The position numbers and the translations under genes are program-made. Shown one piece after another: positions 44,624-61,241 of a stretch of 64,000 nt of DNA. Numbering within the stretch: position 1 is the first letter of the stretch; every line of letters starts with the position of its first letter. The DNA lies in the NCBI GenBank assembly GCA_024195265.1, contig JAJLRJ010000001.1, forward strand, positions 1,624,910-1,688,909. Direction: 5' to 3'. Source of the stretch: Dendrophyllia cribrosa (taxonomy: Eukaryota; Cnidaria; Anthozoa; Scleractinia; Dendrophylliidae). Below the pieces are notes generated by a model. That model was not told the origin of the DNA, searched no databases, and was given only the letters and a program-made list of their open reading frames with translations.

Positions 44624-46383
44624 ATGGATGGATCGGAAAAACGTCCGTATGTTGTTACCGGCAATACGCCAAACAAGCCAAAAAGGGCACGAGAAGTCGA
44701 AAATATCGAAGAAAGACCTGCCCGACGAACACTGGCTTTTCATGGAAAAGGAAGCCCTTTGCAAAAGGTACTTGAATGCATATAAATTACCTTGTTTAAT
44801 ATTTGTTCAAGACTCCAGTAATGTTTGCGGAAACAAGCATTTCAAAGAAAAATTATTATGAGCACATATTAGGTTGTTTAATAAGGGGCACTATATTGTA
44901 GATGAGATTTCTATGAGTGGATGCCCTGGCATGCTGATAACTATGACTTCTCAACCATTGACATCAACAGGTATCCAATGAATTTTAGGAATAATATATG
45001 AGATGAAACAATGGAACCTTGTTAATATTACCACCTTGTTATTATGACCACTTTATGAGGGCACAGAAATCTTGCATGAAAAACCTTGTTGATTCTGCCA
45101 ACCCATAAATGTGACAACATTTTTATGGTCCAGAGGTGGTCGTGTTAACAGTTAACTGTATGTGTAAATATTCTCACTGATAAAATGAAACCTTAAAAAT
45201 GTTGTTTTTTATAATAAATTAAATTAAATTCACCCACCAATTACATGTAAGAACATACAGTATACAAAATTCTTCATTCACTGATGACAGGCCCACCCGA
45301 CTAGTAAATACTTATTCTGGTTACCCCTTTTTCCCAAATAACTTACTCCATAAAACATGTAAAAAGAAGGATTATTAATTTTATTGCTCTCAAGGCCTGT
45401 TGCTGGCATACGGGATTTTCTCGGGAGATTGTTGTGGAAGTGACAACAAATATTGATTTATTTGCAGAATGTGGAAATTGGGTATGAGGAACACCCTCGG
45501 GCTGCTGAAACAGATGACCTTGGAATCATACTTTTGTGTTGCCCATCGGGACCTGGGACATATTTTCACACTGAAGATGTTCAAGAGCTACTGACCAAAG
45601 AGTGTAAGGTATGTAAATTGTCTGGATCATGATGATATTTTTGGACATAAAATCACTAGCCTGTGTTGCAGGCATTGATTTAATTATAGGGTGCAAATTT
45701 CTATTGCATTAAAATTTTCGGATGTTTTAGTCTGATGTTTACCCGTGTATAAATAAAAGTGATGATGATGATGATGATGTGTTCATACCCCCCAAACATG
45801 CCTGTTGTGCAGGCTATAAAAACACAAACACACCAAAGGACTTTATGAAAGTACTCCCACCTCAAGGAAAATATTTTTGCATGAAAAAGATATAGCATAT
45901 TTTTTTTTCCAACAGCTCTGCCACATTTTTTTAAACAGAAATTTAAAAATAGGCAAAATCCATAATAACATTGGCTTCTCACTTGTCTAGCTTTCCTCCA
46001 AAAAAAGGTTTTTCTCCTCCTATGTTTCTTATTGCCATGCATATAATTACTTTAGAAGTAAATAGTTAATCTGACAGCAATTAATTTGCATGTACCCTTT
46101 TAGGGAATTTTGCAAGAGGATGGACACTGATTTGCCATTTTATTATTGGACATTGAATGAACGCTACTCTGAAGAGGACCCTTCATTTGATGTTAGACGA
46201 GAGTTTGACGAAGATGAAGATGATCAACGCAATCATCCCTTGCGTCTCCATAGGTTGCAACTCAATCAGAGGGAAGACAGCTCCATCTTTGTAGTTGGAA
46301 GGGCCCATCTCCCTGCTCGTCACAGGCAAACCATCCGTCAGTCATTTCACAGGCCTGGATATTACCTTGCCCTACCCCCTTAA
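44624..46383 (+). CDS. probable three-exon orphan gene
   Basis: Unrecognised protein of roughly 184 residues. Exon 1 is 44624-44767 (MDGSEKRPYVV..., donor AAAAG|GTACTT), and an acceptor-like TTTTTCTAG at 44602 suggests a further 5' UTR exon. Exon 2 is 45468-45608 (TTTGCAG acceptor, AAG|GTATGT donor, 47 codons, phase 0). Exon 3 ends at the TAA at 46381-46383 and encodes an acidic stretch (FDEDEDDQ) followed by an Arg/His-rich tail. To keep frame, exon 3 must start at 46117 after GCAAG. The better acceptor at 46103 would give an early stop, so this junction is uncertain. No domain, signal peptide or membrane segment is seen. AATAAA is at 46531. Confidence 0.45.
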
Positions 46384-47541
46384 AGTGTTTTTTTTTGTGT
46401 GCCATGTACACTGATGGTAGAAAATAATACTTTGGTTTCAATTAATTTGTATTTGTGTAGATTTTTGTTTTCCTTTGGTTGTTATTCCATATAATTTGCC
46501 AACAACAGTAAATTATCCAAAACAAAGGAAAATAAACATCCAACCAAAAATAAATTAAAACCACAAGTGGGAATTTTTTTGGAAATAATTGTAGCAGTGT
46601 AAGGGCAATTCTTTATATTAAAAAAGAGTAAAGGTCATGCACTAAACAACAACAAACAACAACAACCTTTATTCATGTGTCAAATCTAAAATAGCAGTTA
46701 TACAACCACTAACTGGGGACACTAAATACTACCTAAAAATATTTAACTGACAAGTCACAAGGACACTGGTGCTTATCACTATTCTGGATTTTGCAAGGGA
46801 CGAGTAATGACTGACTCTGTTGTAAATCCTAATCCATAAATATTTATTTCTTTAAACTACAGTAAGATGTAAGTTTACTTGTGAGACAAATTGGACAAAA
46901 AGTTCACAAGAGAAGCGTTCATACCATAAATAACAGATAAATATTACATCATTTTTCAAGGCAGGAACTATTTTGTCTATCATCACTGAAATCAGATTTG
47001 CCATTAATGTAACAGTAAGTACCGGTAGTTGATAAAAAAAGATGTATTTCAAGTATTAATAATGTTCCTCTTACACTTGTTAAAATGTACCATTTAAACC
47101 AAACAAGGTGCCATTAACAATGCCGCAACCACTCAATAATTTCATATCTACCTGTATAATTATACATGTACTTTAGTTGAGCTTGTTTCATTATTCGGTG
47201 GCTCTACCCGGGGTACCCAAGACAGACAGGAATGCAGTGTCTTGTGTCTGAATATTAAAATCAATCTCATCTGCTCTCACATTATAGCAGTTTTGAATTT
47301 CAACTGAGTGATTTAATACCGAAACAGGTGCCAGGCATGGGAGAACACACAGAAATAAGTCAATTAAGTCCATATTGGTTGGAAAATTGTCACAAGTTTT
47401 CTAAACCAATACCAGGCAAATAGGAAATCCTTTTGACCTTGAGCCTATAATATTGTTGTAAGGTGAAGATATTTTCTACTATTAAAAGTGGCAATAATAC
47501 AACTTGACAAAAATCTGGAGTCTAAGTTAATTGAAACGAAT
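46384..47541. other. 3' flank and gene-poor DNA
   Basis: Contains AATAAA at 46531 and an (AAC)n-rich patch at 46647-46670 that resembles a retroelement tail. No gene could be supported. Confidence 0.5.
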
Positions 47542-47543
47542 TA

Positions 47544-47853
47544 CCGTAAATCCTCTATTAAGCCCGCCTCTCAAATAAGCTCCCCTCCCTCCCCCCTTTT
47601 CCTTCACAACCAAAACAAGGAATAACAGACTGTCTTACCGGTACATTTGTACCGTTCCAATCCGGGTACAAGTTCACATACATAATATTCATGAGCTTTG
47701 GGAAAATATAATCGGTACTTGTGCTAAAATTAATCATAATTACTGTAATCAATGAGTGGTGAACTGCTGGCATTCGCTAAATTATAATAAGTCCCCCCTC
47801 AAATGCACTTGAAAACAATAAGTCCCTGGGGGGCTTAATAGAGGATTTACAGA
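47544..47853. mobile_element. MITE with GTAAATCCTCTATTAAGCCC ends
   Basis: The left end GTAAATCCTCTATTAAGCCC is matched by its complement GGGCTTAATAGAGGATTTAC near 47831-47850. The interior is noncoding and C-rich near both ends. Confidence 0.65.
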
Positions 47854-48759
47854 CGTATGTTGATTTATAAAAATTGACAGGCTACCTTATTTTCTCAAAT
47901 AATAGATTGAAATATTTTTTTTATTTTTTCGTACCAAAAGCTAAAGGGGGTGATTAATCGAGGGAGGTGATTATCTGAATATTGTTCGCTGGAAGTCGGT
48001 GTCCTAAATATTGTGTTTTATTATCCCAATTAATCATAAAATATTCACTTCAAGGGATGCAAGTATTTTCAATATTTCTACCAAAGGTGGCCAATTAATC
48101 GAGGTATTATTCAAGGAAATCATGTATGGTATTCTCATTTTATGATACAAAAATAATAATTGACACCATTACAGTTGGACTTCCTATGCTGGTGACTGAC
48201 AGAACTTTACAGCAAAAATGAACTGATATCTAATAGAAGTTATTGACATGCTTTTAATTTCCCTGTTCTTGATTGCCTGGGTGACTTTTGCAACATTTTT
48301 GCCAGGAATGTAGGCAATCGGGCTCCACGAATTTCCATGGCAAGCATGTACAAGAATGGCATTTTCATCTCTTCTGTTGATAGGTTCAAAACTTAACTAC
48401 TGCAGTACGTATTGATTCCTTATTGATCCTTTTTTCCTTACAGTTTTTTAAGGGTCTTTTGAAAGTGTTCCTGATATGAGTTGCCTTTCAAAGCAAATGA
48501 TTCTGTAAACAAAGTTTCCGTCACACCACAAAGTGAGATAATCTCAGGTGCACTAACAGTAGTGGCTGTGGGGAAACTTGTAGCTGCACACGATGTCAAC
48601 AAAACGTTTCCTTGCTTCAAAGGGTTCGAGCAGTTACAATTCACTCTGTTCACGTCCAAATGTGGCATACAATCGATCGTAGTGACACTAGACGGATTCC
48701 TGGCTTTAACTGAACATTGCGAGGTAGTCACGGATATAATTTTATCGACGTTGAAATTC
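47854..48759. other. intergenic, possible exon on minus strand
   Basis: A minus-strand open stretch covers 48438-48731 (no ATG) and encodes a Ser/Thr/Cys-rich sequence ending FQKTLKKL. It could be an exon of the small gene beginning at 49042, but no splice arrangement I tried keeps frame. The plus-strand frame over the same DNA starts at TTG and is no better. Confidence 0.3.
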
Positions 48760-49042
48760 CTAATAATTAAGCATTACTTCTCCGTCATCTTCGACTTCAT
48801 CTGGGAGAATCTGCAATTAAAATTTGTTAAATTGTGACCCTTATTTCGCCAAAATTGAGATAAACAATGCGATGACTATGATTGAGAGATATTCTTACCT
48901 GGAATTCGACACTGGAGACAACATAAATAACGCAGGGTGAGACTAATTTTCTCAATTTCTTGAGCACTCGATCACACTGTGGAAGGCAACCATCCGCCGC
49001 TCCGAAAGAGATTTGAGGAAACTCACATGCCCAAACAGACAT
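48760..49042 (-). CDS. doubtful small two-exon gene, unknown product
   Basis: Exon 1 (48899-49042) encodes 48 residues from ATG, MSVWACEFPQISFGAADGC..., and ends TTCCAG|GTAAGAAT, a strong donor. An acceptor AATTGCAG leads to 48760-48810, which reads ILPDEVEDDGEVMLNY and then stops, for 64 residues in all. Splice sites and phase agree, but the product is short and unrecognised. The second exon might instead splice onward. Confidence 0.3.
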
Positions 49043-49258
49043 TTTAGCTTAAGAAAAGGTTAGCTAGGTACTGTAAGCTCAAAAACAAACTCGAGATCGA
49101 CACAATACAAATATAATAAGCTTGATTTCCGAAATATTGGCGCTTGCCACGCTTGTTCCTCCATCGCATCCATTTTGAAATGATGTGATCACGTGACGAA
49201 TACACGTTGATAATATAGTTGAAAGTGATGCATTGTGGGATAGGTGACTTGTCCTCCT

Positions 49259-49312
49259 TTAACACAAAAGCTAACCAACAATGGCTTCCGCAACACCAAG
49301 AAACACCCACAA
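49259..49312. repeat. dispersed repeat CTTGGTGTTGCG, copy 2 (right end)
   Basis: CACAAAAGCTAACCAACAAT and TTCCGCAACACCAAGAAACA match the right end of the element at 59365-59481. Confidence 0.6.
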
Positions 49313-49334
49313 AACGGCACTCAAAGGGGGGTGT

Positions 49335-49352
49335 GTGTGTGGGGGGGGGGGG
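49335..49352. repeat. G-rich tract in GGGCGCTTATT repeat
   Basis: A G run followed by GGCGCTTATTGGAAGGAGGG, related to the repeat around 43553-43620. Confidence 0.6.
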
Positions 49353-49985
49353 CGCTTATTGGAAGGAGGGCGCAAAATCGAATCATTTCGGTATTACCCA
49401 GAAAGACGACGATTCCACAGTATAAAAATAAAGGTTCTTTTAATGTTTTGGCACTGTGCATTAGCGCCACAAGTATGAACAAGGAATAGGTAATAGCAAG
49501 ACGTCTAAGAGACCAGGCGCTGGTGGTTGTAAAATGCAAATTCGGCGGATCAAATTCTTAAACACTGATCAAAGTTGCAGTGAGCGGGAGTAACAACGCG
49601 ACCCGCCATTTCTGTTTTTATTAGTTTTCTTTTTTATACTTGTATTATAAAGAATAAAACAAAAGAAAGAAGATAAACAACAACACGACTGAAAGATGAC
49701 CCTGCTTTTCTATGTTCATACAAAAAAGGGGCAAATTGGAACTATTTTATTGACACATGGTTTTAGCCTTGATATCAACTGAGAGTCCCTCAGATAGATG
49801 AGCTGATTCAGTGTAAAATATTTCTTTGTTACAGATGAGATTTGCCTCTCTCTGTGTTATCAGTTTAATAAATTAATCTTACTCAGGTTAACCTGTTCAC
49901 AGATCTTGTATTTTACATACGATCGTTGAGTACACAAGTAAATAAGAATTGCGGTGCATTCAACGGCTGGCAACAGACTAATACC

Positions 49986-50222
49986 CCATTCACACCAACG
50001 CTTAAACATGTTTAAATGTTGTTTAGTTTAAAACAGGTTTACAAAAATACCTCCTAACCTCTCGTAATATTTGGAGTGAAATCTTTACTAAAAGAAACTT
50101 TATTGACTTTATTACCATTTCAGGTAGTTTGAGTCATATACATTTCAAAACGTTCAAGATAGAGGCTAAAACGTAGTTAAACTAAACAACATTTAAACAT
50201 GTTTAACCGTTGGTGTGAATGT
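49986..50222. mobile_element. MITE with ATTCACACCAACG ends
   Basis: CATTCACACCAACG, TTAAACATGTTTAAATG and TTGTTTAGTTTAA at the left are matched by their complements at the right, about 43 bp of inverted repeat. It lies downstream of the DPCD stop codon. Confidence 0.7.
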
Positions 50223-50565
50223 GTCATAAGTCATGCCTTACATGTTGTGCAACTATTCACATGGTGGTTTTACGGCTTGTGTGGGTTCTCCTTGTTGCTT
50301 TTAGAGTTTCGTTACAGACAAAGCACTCAAGCAACATGTACATAATATTTTTTTAAACCTTATACAATGCATGGCTGTTAAGTTACCGGCGGCCATATTG
50401 GAGTACTAAAACAGTAGGAAATGTTTGAATAAGAATAGAGCTAAAGTCCCATTGTTTTTTGGGACACTAATATATGACCGCCACGACATCAGGTGCAAAC
50501 ACTCTATATGCAAGTAAGTTATGCACATGTAGCATTAAACAAAAAAAATCGGATTAGTTCCTTTG

Positions 50566-55870
<5,305 letters not shown>

Positions 55871-56586
55871 TTTAAATTTTAATCATGAGAAAGATGCCGC
55901 TGACCGAACCAACATAAGGCTCAATGAAACCCTGAATGACTCGTAATCGAGTGGGGCCGAGTGGGGGTGGAACTCCTGCGATAAGTCTCCATTTTCTTTT
56001 TGCTTGGTACCCTTAGCGAGCAACCACGTAAGAGGAAATAAGAGCGCTGCTAAAATTGAGCCTGATCGCAGGTTAGGACATATGCTACCCCATGAGTCCA
56101 CTTCTCCCTGGCCTGTATCATATGGCTCCTGTCATTGTGCCGGGGGCGGAGGGGTTAAAGGGGAGAGGGGCAGAGGGTGTGGGTTACAATGTTAGTAACA
56201 TATATATTTTTCGTCCTATGGGTTTTTTTTTTTTGACAAGATAGGCTGGAGGGGAGGGGGAGACTGAGCCCCTGCCCTGGATCCATCCGACCACTGTAAT
56301 AATTATTATTTATAGCCTCCATTGGCATTCTAGAGGCGAGCAAAACCATGATGAGAGAAACAAGACCTAAGAAGTTCCTGTTCTGAGTTTTCCATTTTTA
56401 TTAAATCTATATTCTATTCTTTCTATATTCAATTCTACATTCAAAACATGGGACATTGATACACCTTTCAAAATGGTGGAACAACTCTAAACAAATAACT
56501 ATATTAGACTAAGTAATATTCTTTAGAAGTTTGATGAAGGATGCGAAGAATAAATTTAAATTAAAGAAATCTCCTTATGTATCTTT

Positions 56587-58173
56587 TTACACTTTGAGCT
56601 CATCAGGGTTTTGTTCTCTGTTTCTCAGCTCTCTTTTTACATGCCATTTGTGTTTCTTCGATACCAGATGTCTCTTCCAATTCTCTTCCCCAAGAATGAC
56701 ACGATTATCACAGACCTCACACACATGTCTTGTATGTCTATCATCTTGGATAACCACCCTAGGAAGAGGTTCCATCAGGGGTTTTTCATCTTTCATTAAC
56801 TTATCTAAAATATCTAATGCATTTTTAAGAACATTGTTCTCCCAGTTCTCAAGATCAGTTGCATTGAGTCCATACACATCAGGTGCTGAGGTTTGTGGTC
56901 TTGCTAAAAAGCGGTTTGTCACCCATGTTATCTGCTTCTTAGCATATCTGCGGGTGACAGTTTTCATATTTTCAACACATGCTGAAAAAACTGCTTTGTC
57001 TTCCTTAGAAGCATTACACTCATCAAAATTCTTTCCTTCCTGCTTGACCAGAAAATCATGGAATTCTTTGAAACCAATGGACTGAAAAATTCCTTCAGTG
57101 TACTTTGTTTTAGCTTCCCTTTTTTCTAAAATATGGTTATACTCCCTGTGGAAATCTAGGAGCTCATCAACCAAACCTCTTTCCAACATTTCATCTACTC
57201 GCTTATCTAATCTGTCATTCAGAACATCTCGCTGACACTGCAGCCAAAAGACGTATATGTGTTCATATCTTAAGGGTCCACCATAAGCACTACCTCCTAG
57301 CCTTTGCCGCTGTTCTTGCAAAATCTGACTGTGTTGTTTGCCATGTTGTTCATATACCTGTAGACTGCGTGCGATTTTCCGGGAATCGCTTGGGTGGAGA
57401 CGATCAGCCATGACTGGATCAACCTCCCTGAGCTTTTCATAGAGATTTTTGTGTTCTTCACCTTGTCTCTCTGACCCGTCATTGTCAATTCCTACCAGCC
57501 CATCACCAGATTGGCTTGAGATTAAGTTTTCTGCATCTCCAAGACAATCTTCAGGGTTTGCCTTTGAATTGAAGTCCCCATTTTTGTTTTTTGCCCCCTC
57601 CTGACACTGTATTTCATCACAATGGCTTGATCTGTTGCCCTCCTTGCAGTGAAGCCTTCCTTCTTCATCAGCCACCTCAAAAGAAGATGCATTTTCTGAA
57701 CTTTGAATCTGCTTTCGCTTTTTGATGGCTCTAGTTGGGCCCTCTGATTCTTCGTCACTGCTATTTGAACTATTACAACTAGCACCAGCTCGGTTGCTCT
57801 CATCGTCAACCAGAATATCCCACAAAACGGATTCAATATAATAGTTTGTGCCTCCAACCACTATAGGAATTTTCCCTCTCTTTTTAATGTCCTCAATCAA
57901 TGGTACGGCCATGTTTCTAAATTCTACCACTGAAAACTCCTTCAACGGCGACACAAAATCGATCAAATGATGTGGACACTCGGATAGCTCATCGGCGGTC
58001 ACTTTGTTCGTTATAATGTCCAATCCTTTGTAAACTTGCATAGAGTCAGCGCTAAGAATTTCTCCACCGACTCGTTTACCTATTTCGATGGCCAGTTTGG
58101 ATTTCCCTGTACCCGTGGATCCAAGAATTACCACGACAGGCAACCGACGAAGATTGCTCATGCTGGCCGCCAT
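56587..58173 (-). CDS. TRIT1: tRNA dimethylallyltransferase (tRNA isopentenyltransferase 1)
   Basis: Transfers the dimethylallyl group from DMAPP to N6 of A37 in tRNAs reading UNN codons, acting in mitochondria and cytosol. Residues 18-25 are the P-loop GSTGTGKS. SADSMQVYKGLDIITNK (41-57) and VGGTNYYIESVLW (near 105-118) are MiaA/IPT family signatures. IFQSIGFKEFHDFL and KKQITWVTNRF occur further on, and a matrin-type C2H2 finger sits at Cys485, Cys488, His502 and His508, as in eukaryotic members. At 528 residues it is longer than human TRIT1 (467). The extra length is an acidic, Ser/Asn/Gly-rich insert at about 125-240. No intron interrupts it. Start ATGGCGGCC has good context. An AATAAA on the coding strand lies at 56397-56402. 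Confidence 0.96.
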   Translation of the reverse strand: MAASMSNLRRLPVVVILGSTGTGKSKLAIEIGKRVGGEILSADSMQVYKGLDIITNKVTADELSECPHHLIDFVSPLKEFSVVEFRNMAVPLIEDIKKRGKIPIVVGGTNYYIESVLWDILVDDESNRAGASCNSSNSSDEESEGPTRAIKKRKQIQSSENASSFEVADEEGRLHCKEGNRSSHCDEIQCQEGAKNKNGDFNSKANPEDCLGDAENLISSQSGDGLVGIDNDGSERQGEEHKNLYEKLREVDPVMADRLHPSDSRKIARSLQVYEQHGKQHSQILQEQRQRLGGSAYGGPLRYEHIYVFWLQCQRDVLNDRLDKRVDEMLERGLVDELLDFHREYNHILEKREAKTKYTEGIFQSIGFKEFHDFLVKQEGKNFDECNASKEDKAVFSACVENMKTVTRRYAKKQITWVTNRFLARPQTSAPDVYGLNATDLENWENNVLKNALDILDKLMKDEKPLMEPLPRVVIQDDRHTRHVCEVCDNRVILGEENWKRHLVSKKHKWHVKRELRNREQNPDELKV

Positions 58174-58342
58174 TTTGTGTTGGAAGGAAGGGTCTGGAAC
58201 TAGTAGTCATGACTTACCAACAAAGTGCCATGTGATTCTCCGTCCCACAAATTGTTGAAATAAAAATGCCAAAATTGATATAAAAAGCCAATCATTTCAG
58301 GCGTTGCCCTACCTTAGTTGATATCTGTTTGCACAGCATCCA

Positions 58343-58382
58343 CTGAAGAAGGACAAAACCCGAAACTGAAGCCTGAAACGTT
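58343..58382 (+). ncRNA. weak hammerhead-like motif
   Basis: CTGAAGA, then an AGG...CCT pair closing a long stem II region, then GAAACGTT in hammerhead order. Stem I is poor. Could be a decayed Penelope-type copy or chance. Confidence 0.2.
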
Positions 58383-59300
58383 TGAACTGAGTTTAATATA
58401 TCAATTTCGGCACTTCAGATTTGAACAAATTTTAATTTTTCAAGATTTTCAAATACCGTCGTAAATCCCGGTTTTGATCCCAGGGGCACCCAACGAACAA
58501 TCTTTGGTAAAATGCATTATTTTACTCAAATAAATTTATATAAATGATATAAAAGTATTTCCAAGTGTTCTTCTACATTGCTGGGAAAAATATATCTGTT
58601 CCTTTTTCCCAGCATAATACATAGGGAAATTCCCAGCCAGCTGGATAAAAAAATGTCTGTTTCCCAGCCAGCAATTAAATAAAAATAATAAAAAAACAAT
58701 AATAATAATAAGTTACCAAAAGGGACTTGGGAACTAATGAAACATTAATGAAAAACCGTGATTTGAAGCTTTTTTGTTTATTGTTTTGTACGTGTACTGT
58801 CTTCTCGAACTTAAACTCCTGTTCGAGTGTCTCTAACTTTATACTGCTTAAACGTCTCTCACAAAATCCCTACATAATTAATCGAAAAGGTCATGAGAAT
58901 TAATGCATTTTGTTCTTGCGACTCCTTTCTCAAGTCAGCCAGCGCAAAAATGGTAATTAAAAAATATATAGAGAGAATATTTTGCCAGCCAGCAAGAATT
59001 CCGCTGGGGAACAGATAGAAACAGATTCGTTGGGTGCCGATGATTCCACCTGGCTATAGATCCACCATTTTGATAACAAAACATATTCCGGTTTTGCCCC
59101 CTCCTGAATTCTTTACAAAAAGTTGCACTAAACAAAATTGGCTAAAACAAGAGTTCATTATCACAATAGTGTTTTTTTTTTTTTTGCTTCTCAGCCCAAA
59201 AAGTTATATTATAAATGGTTTGAACCAGGAGTATCTGCAGTCTGTCGAGTGTGATCGTCCGGGATTAATAGTGTAGTTCTGAAAATAACTGTTGTTGACA
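58383..59300. other. intergenic upstream of TRIT1
   Basis: Contains short repeats of TTCCCAGC(C/A)AGC (58570-58670, 58985-59015) and an AT-rich patch with (AAT)n. No gene. Confidence 0.4.
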
Positions 59301-59302
59301 TT

Positions 59303-59343
59303 GACGACGTTTCGACATCCTGTGCGGAAGTCATCTTCAAAGT
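59303..59343 (-). ncRNA. degenerate hammerhead-like motif
   Basis: On the minus strand TTGAAGA, a stem II of GAC-T-TCC / GGA-T-GTC and GAAACGTC lie in hammerhead order, with TGAC/GTCA able to form stem I. The invariant first C of the core is replaced or displaced by T residues, so activity is unlikely. Confidence 0.4.
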
Positions 59344-59364
59344 CATTAAGCCCAAAGTTTGGCA

Positions 59365-59481
59365 GTTTCTTGGTGTTGCGATCACCAAATGACGTAAAAC
59401 AAAAGATTCAAAAGAAACTAAACAATACCCACACCACAACACAAAAGCTAACCAACAATAGTTTCCGCAACACCAAGAAAC
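59365..59481. mobile_element. short MITE CTTGGTGTTGCG, copy 3 (complete)
   Basis: GTTTCTTGGTGTTGCG and its complement bound 117 bp. Partial copies are at 43905 and 49259. It lies directly beside the hammerhead-like motif. Confidence 0.65.
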
Positions 59482-60765
59482 ACGCCAAAGTTTACCCTAA
59501 TAGACCCTAACAGGGTGTTCTATCGGTGCACATGGGACGGCCTTGGATTCTTTCAGGCTTCATGGGTTGCGGCGAGAATGCAGGTTCACCTATTTATTGT
59601 TTATCTCTGGGCAGATTCAATGAAGGAAAATGGTTAAACATTTTGGTGGAAAACGAAAGAATTAAGTTTAGTCCGCTCCACCGATTTCTCTTATTAAAGG
59701 AGCCTGTTCATAGGCTAATTAGAATGCGTGTGAAGACACCTCTCTAGAATGCTTTGTTGTTGTGGCATTATGATGTAAATGAATAACTCAGATGGGAAAT
59801 GAGCATATCATGCAACGCTGAAACCTAACCAAGCTTAACAGATATAATTTGCATGTAAAGCTATCGCTTTCGTATACCGGTTGGTATGAGGGAAATCCTT
59901 CTTTGGAAAACAACAACGCTTCTCAAGGTATGAGCTTTCCTTTTTTTGCAAGTAAGAATATGTACACAGCGAACGAAGTTACAGGAAGTTATGGACATAT
60001 TCACGCGGACAAGCGTAATCGGAGCTTTCCGTTGGTTGCTGACTGTGGGCGCCACAAGATCGTTACGCAGTAAGAAGAGAGACAAGCTTGTCTCTTTTTC
60101 TTTTTACGCTTTCGCTTTCCGAACGAGGCACGAACGATTACGCTTGGGGTCCCGCTGGGGCGAAAACTCGAAAACAACATCGAATAATGCAAGACATAGC
60201 GCGCCGCGTTTAAAGATCAAAGATCCCCGGGAAAGATCGAACGCGTAAAGGTCAAATTTGGCTCCTCTGCTTCCTGTGCGCAGGCTAAACGAAGTTAATT
60301 TGTGTTTCAACATTTCATTGCCTGACAAACTGCCAATTTGCGTGCTCGATTTATAACTTGCTACGTAAATATTGATTTACAGATGTTTCTCTGCCCTGTG
60401 AATGGTTCCGGCCATAAATCAATCACTCATAACTGCCAACTGCCAGTTGGGACTACTTTAAACATTTGTTTTAGCCCAGAACACTCCTTGCTTGGAACCA
60501 GCTCCCTAGGAAGATTGCATTAAACAAATCGCTGACACTCTTCAAGGAAGCAATCTCTTTACTTTTTATTAGTTTTTACGCTAGTGCAATACTTAGTTTA
60601 ATAGACAGTTAGCGAGTTAGGTAATTTTTTATCCAGTCTAAATGCTCATTTTTGAGCGAAGACTCAAATGGTTAATAAATAAATAAATTGCTTTATAAGA
60701 ATTGCTTTGTAAAAGGTTTGTTCTACGATATACATACGGTATTTACACTAAATTCGGAGCGATTT
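59482..60765. other. intergenic, no gene seen
   Basis: Several 60-100 codon frames overlap on both strands at 59849-60328 without splice support or family resemblance. The stretch 60040-60240 is CG-rich and repeat-like. Confidence 0.45.
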
Positions 60766-60890
60766 TAGAATACCCGGCCTCGATCGGCCACGTATTTATT
60801 TTTTCTGAACGTTTTATCATATGCATATGAAAACAAAAGGATTAATTTGTATTCAACGGGATGCATGCAAATAAGTGGCCGGGTATTCTA
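60766..60890. mobile_element. MITE family AATACCCGGCCAC, copy 2
   Basis: TAGAATACCCGGCC at the left and GGCCGGGTATTCTA at the right. Interior matches copy 1 at 55113-55235. Confidence 0.75.
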
Positions 60891-61058
60891 CATTTTATTA
60901 GCCCTAAATCCTTTGCTTTCTCGTTGCAAACCTTTAGGAAATTTATTTATTGCCAGTTGAAATATTTCCGTAATTGTGCGTTTTCTTTCAACAAAATAGA
61001 GTCTATTGTACATTATTGCATAAAGGTGAAACAAAGTGTGTGAGCCATGTAGCACTTG

Positions 61059-61225
61059 TATACAGCTATTTCAATTAATTAACGTTGTCGGATGAAAGCT
61101 TAAAGCCAAGACCGCAAGGTAGTATGGGTTAGGGTTAATAGCCATTGCATAAAAATCCCATACTACCTTGCGGTCCTGGCTTTTCGCCTTTTTCATCCGA
61201 CAACGTTAATTGAAATAGCTGTATA
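61059..61225. mobile_element. foldback MITE with TATACAGCTATTTC ends
   Basis: Arms of about 68 bp pair with a few mismatches (TACAGCTATTTCAATT, AACGTTGTCGGATGAAA, GACCGCAAGGTAGTATGGG). The central loop happens to contain two TTAGGG-like words, not a telomeric array. Confidence 0.8.
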
Positions 61226-61241
61226 AAGTCCAATGCAATAG

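Noticed and set aside
56531..57085. 184-codon plus-strand frame
   Set aside because: Antisense shadow of TRIT1.
59849..60328. Cluster of 60-100-codon frames on both strands
   Set aside because: Mutually overlapping, no splice consistency, no recognised motif.
61120..61140. Telomere-like TTAGGG words
   Set aside because: Only about two imperfect units in the loop of a MITE.
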